Source: Lachnospiraceae bacterium UBA3711 | Lineage (GTDB): Bacteria > Bacillota > Clostridia > Lachnospirales > Lachnospiraceae | Reading direction: 5' to 3' | NCBI GenBank assembly: GCA_002371345.1 | Contig: DFHY01000007.1 | Coordinates: 1,028 to 29,044 of the forward strand | DNA length: 28,017 bases | Shown here: positions 25,813 to 28,017 of the stretch, piece after piece | Position numbering within the stretch: position 1 is the first letter of the stretch | How the letters are laid out: every line of letters begins with the position of its first letter | The notes under the pieces: model-generated | The model's input: the letters and a program-made list of their open reading frames with translations, nothing else | Told to the model about the DNA's origin: nothing | The model's database searches: none | Translations under genes and position numbers: made by a program

Positions 25813-25879
25813 GCAGACAAATTGGTTTGAAATACTGGCTTTTGCGTGAGTCTGCAGGCTATCCCGCAGGCTATCCTGC
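25813..25879 (+). repeat. Short repeats and hairpins in the purF-purB spacer
   Basis: The 107-base spacer holds an 11-base direct repeat, GCAGGCTATCC, at 25854-25864 and 25866-25876. It also has GCAGAC (25813-25818) that can pair with GTCTGC (25850-25855), and a small hairpin GCAGG-CTAT-CCTGC at 25866-25879 directly before the ribosome site AGGAGG (25885-25890). No T-run follows, so this is not a terminator. It may be an RNA-processing or stability element, or of no function. Confidence 0.4.
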
Positions 25880-25901
25880 CACATAGGAGGATCATACAAA
25901 A

Positions 25902-27335
25902 ATGAACTACGATGGCTACACAAGCCCGCTCTCGCAGCGGTACGCTTCAAAAGAGATGCAGTACCTCTTCTCGCAGAACAAAAAATTCCGCACCTGGAGA
26001 AGACTATGGGTCGCGCTCGCCGAAACGGAGAAGGAACTCGGCCTGAACATCACTCAGGAGCAGATCGACGAGATGCGCGCTCATCAGGACGATATAAACT
26101 ACGATGACGCCGTTGAACGCGAGAAACTGGTACGCCACGATGTCATGAGCCACGTCTACGCTTACGGACTGCAGTGTCCGAAGGCAAAAGGAATCATACA
26201 TCTCGGCGCGACCAGCTGCTACGTGGGAGACAACACCGATATCATAATCATGAAAGACGCGCTGAAGCTTGTGCGCACCAAAGTGATAAATGTCATCTCC
26301 CGCCTCGCGAAGTTCGCGAAAGAGTACAAAGACCTGCCGACCCTGGCGTTCACACATTTCCAGCCGGCACAGCCGACAACAGTCGGAAAGCGGGCCTCAC
26401 TGTGGATCAATGAATTCATGATGGACCTCGAGGATATCGACTATGTCTCAGGCTCTCTGAAGCTTCTCGGGTCAAAAGGAACAACAGGCACCCAGGCATC
26501 ATTTCTCGAACTCTTTGACGGGGACAATGACAAGGTAGACAGGATCGATCCGATGATCGCTGAGAAGATGGGCTTCTCGGCATGCTATCCGGTCTCCGGG
26601 CAGACCTACTCACGCAAGGTGGACGCCAGAGTTATGAACGTTGTCGCGCAGATTGCTGCCAGCGCCCACAAGATGTCAAACGACATCCGCCTGCTTCAGC
26701 ACCTCAAGGAAGTGGAGGAACCATTTGAAAAGAACCAGATCGGTTCCAGCGCCATGGCGTACAAGCGCAACCCGATGAGGAGCGAGAGGATAGCGTCGCT
26801 TTCCCGCTATGTCATGGTAAATGCGATGAATCCGGCGGTCACAAGCTCAGTGCAGTGGTTCGAGCGTACTTTGGACGACTCCGCGAACCGCAGACTGTCC
26901 ATTGCGGAGGGCTTTCTCGCGATAGACGGAATACTGGATCTGTGCATGAACGTTACGGACGGGCTTAAGGTATATCCGAAGGTCATTGACCGCCACCTGA
27001 GAGCAGAGCTTCCATTTATGGCTACGGAAAACATCATGATGGATGCCGTGAAGGCGGGCGGAGACCGGCAGGAGATGCACGAGAAGATCCGTACGCTGTC
27101 CATGGAAGCCGGAAGAGTCGTCAAGGAGGAGGGCAGGGACAATAACCTGCTTGATCTTATCGCGGAAGATCCGGCTTTCCCGCAGACAAGAGAAGAGCTT
27201 GAGAGAGCGATGGAACCGTCGAAATACGTCGGTAGGGCGCCGCGGCAGGTTGAAAAATATCTGGATGAGGTTGTAGCGCCCATGCTCGAAGCGAATAAGG
27301 ATGAACTCGGGCTTACCGCCGAGATAACCGTTTAA
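25902..27335 (+). CDS. purB: Adenylosuccinate lyase, long eukaryote-like type
   Basis: PurB splits SAICAR to AICAR and adenylosuccinate to AMP, acting in the cytoplasm as a homotetramer of the fumarase/aspartase superfamily. At 477 residues it is longer than the Bacillus enzyme (about 430) and close to animal adenylosuccinate lyase. The signature loop is at G281-S-S-A-M-A-Y-K-R-N-P291, with the catalytic Ser in the SS pair. HLGATSCYVGDNTD and TGTQASFLELFDGD are the other two conserved regions. The C-terminal half (SVQWFERTLDDSANRR, ELPFMATENI) is strikingly like the human protein as I remember it. The usual AMPYKRNP reads AMAYKRNP. AGGAGG lies 11 bases upstream, and purA follows after 14 bases. 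Confidence 0.96.
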   Translation: MNYDGYTSPLSQRYASKEMQYLFSQNKKFRTWRRLWVALAETEKELGLNITQEQIDEMRAHQDDINYDDAVEREKLVRHDVMSHVYAYGLQCPKAKGIIHLGATSCYVGDNTDIIIMKDALKLVRTKVINVISRLAKFAKEYKDLPTLAFTHFQPAQPTTVGKRASLWINEFMMDLEDIDYVSGSLKLLGSKGTTGTQASFLELFDGDNDKVDRIDPMIAEKMGFSACYPVSGQTYSRKVDARVMNVVAQIAASAHKMSNDIRLLQHLKEVEEPFEKNQIGSSAMAYKRNPMRSERIASLSRYVMVNAMNPAVTSSVQWFERTLDDSANRRLSIAEGFLAIDGILDLCMNVTDGLKVYPKVIDRHLRAELPFMATENIMMDAVKAGGDRQEMHEKIRTLSMEAGRVVKEEGRDNNLLDLIAEDPAFPQTREELERAMEPSKYVGRAPRQVEKYLDEVVAPMLEANKDELGLTAEITV

Positions 27336-27349
27336 AGGAGGAGATAGTC

Positions 27350-28017
27350 ATGGTACAGGCTGTAGTTGGAGCCAACTGGGGTGACGAGGGAAAAGGAAAG
27401 ATCGTTGACACACTCGCGGACCGTGCCGATATAGTAGTCCGATATCAGGGCGGAGCAAACGCCGGTCATACGATCGTAAATGAATACGGCAAATTCGCGC
27501 TTCACACTCTTCCAAGCGGAGTGTGCCATCCGGAATGTATCAATGTACTCGGAAATGGCGTAGCCCTGAACATCCCGCTTGTTGTCAAAGAGATTGAGGA
27601 GCTGGTGGCAAGGGGCGTACCGAAGCCGCAGGTTATGGTCTCTGACCGCGCGCAGGTTGTCATGAGCTATCACATCAACCTTGACGCTTACGAGGAAGAG
27701 CGCCTCGGCGGGAAATCATTCGGTTCAACGAAGTCGGGTATTGCACCGTTCTTCTCAGATAAGTACGCTAAGATCGGATTCCAGGTCTGTGAGCTCTTTG
27801 ACGACGAGATACTGGAAGAGAAGGCACAGAGAATCTGCGAGCTGAAGAATGTCCTGCTTGAGCATCTGTATCACAAGGAGCCACTGACGAAAGAAGACCT
27901 TCTTGAGGAACTGCATACTTACAGGGATATGGTGAAACCGTACGTTGCTGACACGTCATCATTCCTGCAGAATGCGATCCGTGAGGGAAAGCAGATCCTT
28001 CTTGAGGGCCAGCTCGG
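27350..28017 (+). CDS. purA: Adenylosuccinate synthetase, N-terminal part (truncated by window edge)
   Basis: PurA joins IMP and aspartate using GTP, the first step of the AMP branch, in the cytoplasm. The 222 codons in the window carry the N-terminal P-loop GANWGDEGKGKIVD, the catalytic GGANAGHT block, VLGNGVALN, and the FGSTKSGIAPFFSDKYAKIG stretch of the IMP-binding region. The sequences GANWGDEGKG and STKSGIAP differ from the more common GxQWGDEGKG and TTxxGIGP, which marks a variant clade. The ATG follows AAAGGAGGAG. The gene continues past the window end. It is cotranscribed with purB, whose product performs the following step. Confidence 0.96.
   Translation, partial: MVQAVVGANWGDEGKGKIVDTLADRADIVVRYQGGANAGHTIVNEYGKFALHTLPSGVCHPECINVLGNGVALNIPLVVKEIEELVARGVPKPQVMVSDRAQVVMSYHINLDAYEEERLGGKSFGSTKSGIAPFFSDKYAKIGFQVCELFDDEILEEKAQRICELKNVLLEHLYHKEPLTKEDLLEELHTYRDMVKPYVADTSSFLQNAIREGKQILLEGQL

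Overview
This window is a stretch of ordinary chromosome from an anaerobic Firmicute, most likely a Lachnospiraceae member. The reasons are the gene neighbourhoods (addBA, murB-rapZ-whiA, nrdR, pur genes), strong AGGAGG-type ribosome sites, codon use of moderate to high GC, and a DUF5716/DUF5717 pair that I know only from this family. All genes lie on the + strand and are closely packed. No insertion sequence, phage gene, tRNA, rRNA or CRISPR array is visible.

Layout. (1) 1-2460: the C-terminal third of valine-tRNA ligase, then a monocistronic-looking secreted protein with three YARHG domains, with an extended -10 promoter in front and a very long near-perfect hairpin behind. (2) 2460-9738: addB and addA, overlapping, which encode the recombination and repair helicase-nuclease. 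(3) 9817-17097: a cell-envelope and regulator block. It holds a YfhO-type membrane protein fused in frame to MurB, then rapZ, whiA, an MFS-like transporter and a cytidylate-kinase-like protein. The yvcK gene that often sits between rapZ and whiA is absent. (4) 17197-24158: nrdR followed by a tightly coupled four-gene set: a 1176-aa DUF5717 protein, a DUF5716 protein, a TPR protein and an exported metallophosphoesterase. (5) 24169-28017: a purine block with its own promoter and a structured leader: purF (TTG start), purB and the start of purA. The set covers the committed step of the pathway and both steps of the AMP branch.

The most interesting part is block 4. The DUF5716 protein reads as a shortened, degenerate Hsp70: an actin/Hsp70-like core without the usual phosphate-binding residues, followed by a substrate-domain-like beta region. 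It is flanked by a giant beta-sandwich plus helical-repeat protein and by a small TPR protein joined to it by an ATGA overlap. I infer a pseudo-Hsp70 complex of unknown function. The second notable item is the YfhO-MurB fusion, in which the MurB part begins at an in-frame ATG at residue 845. The third is the 94-base hairpin between the YARHG gene and addB.
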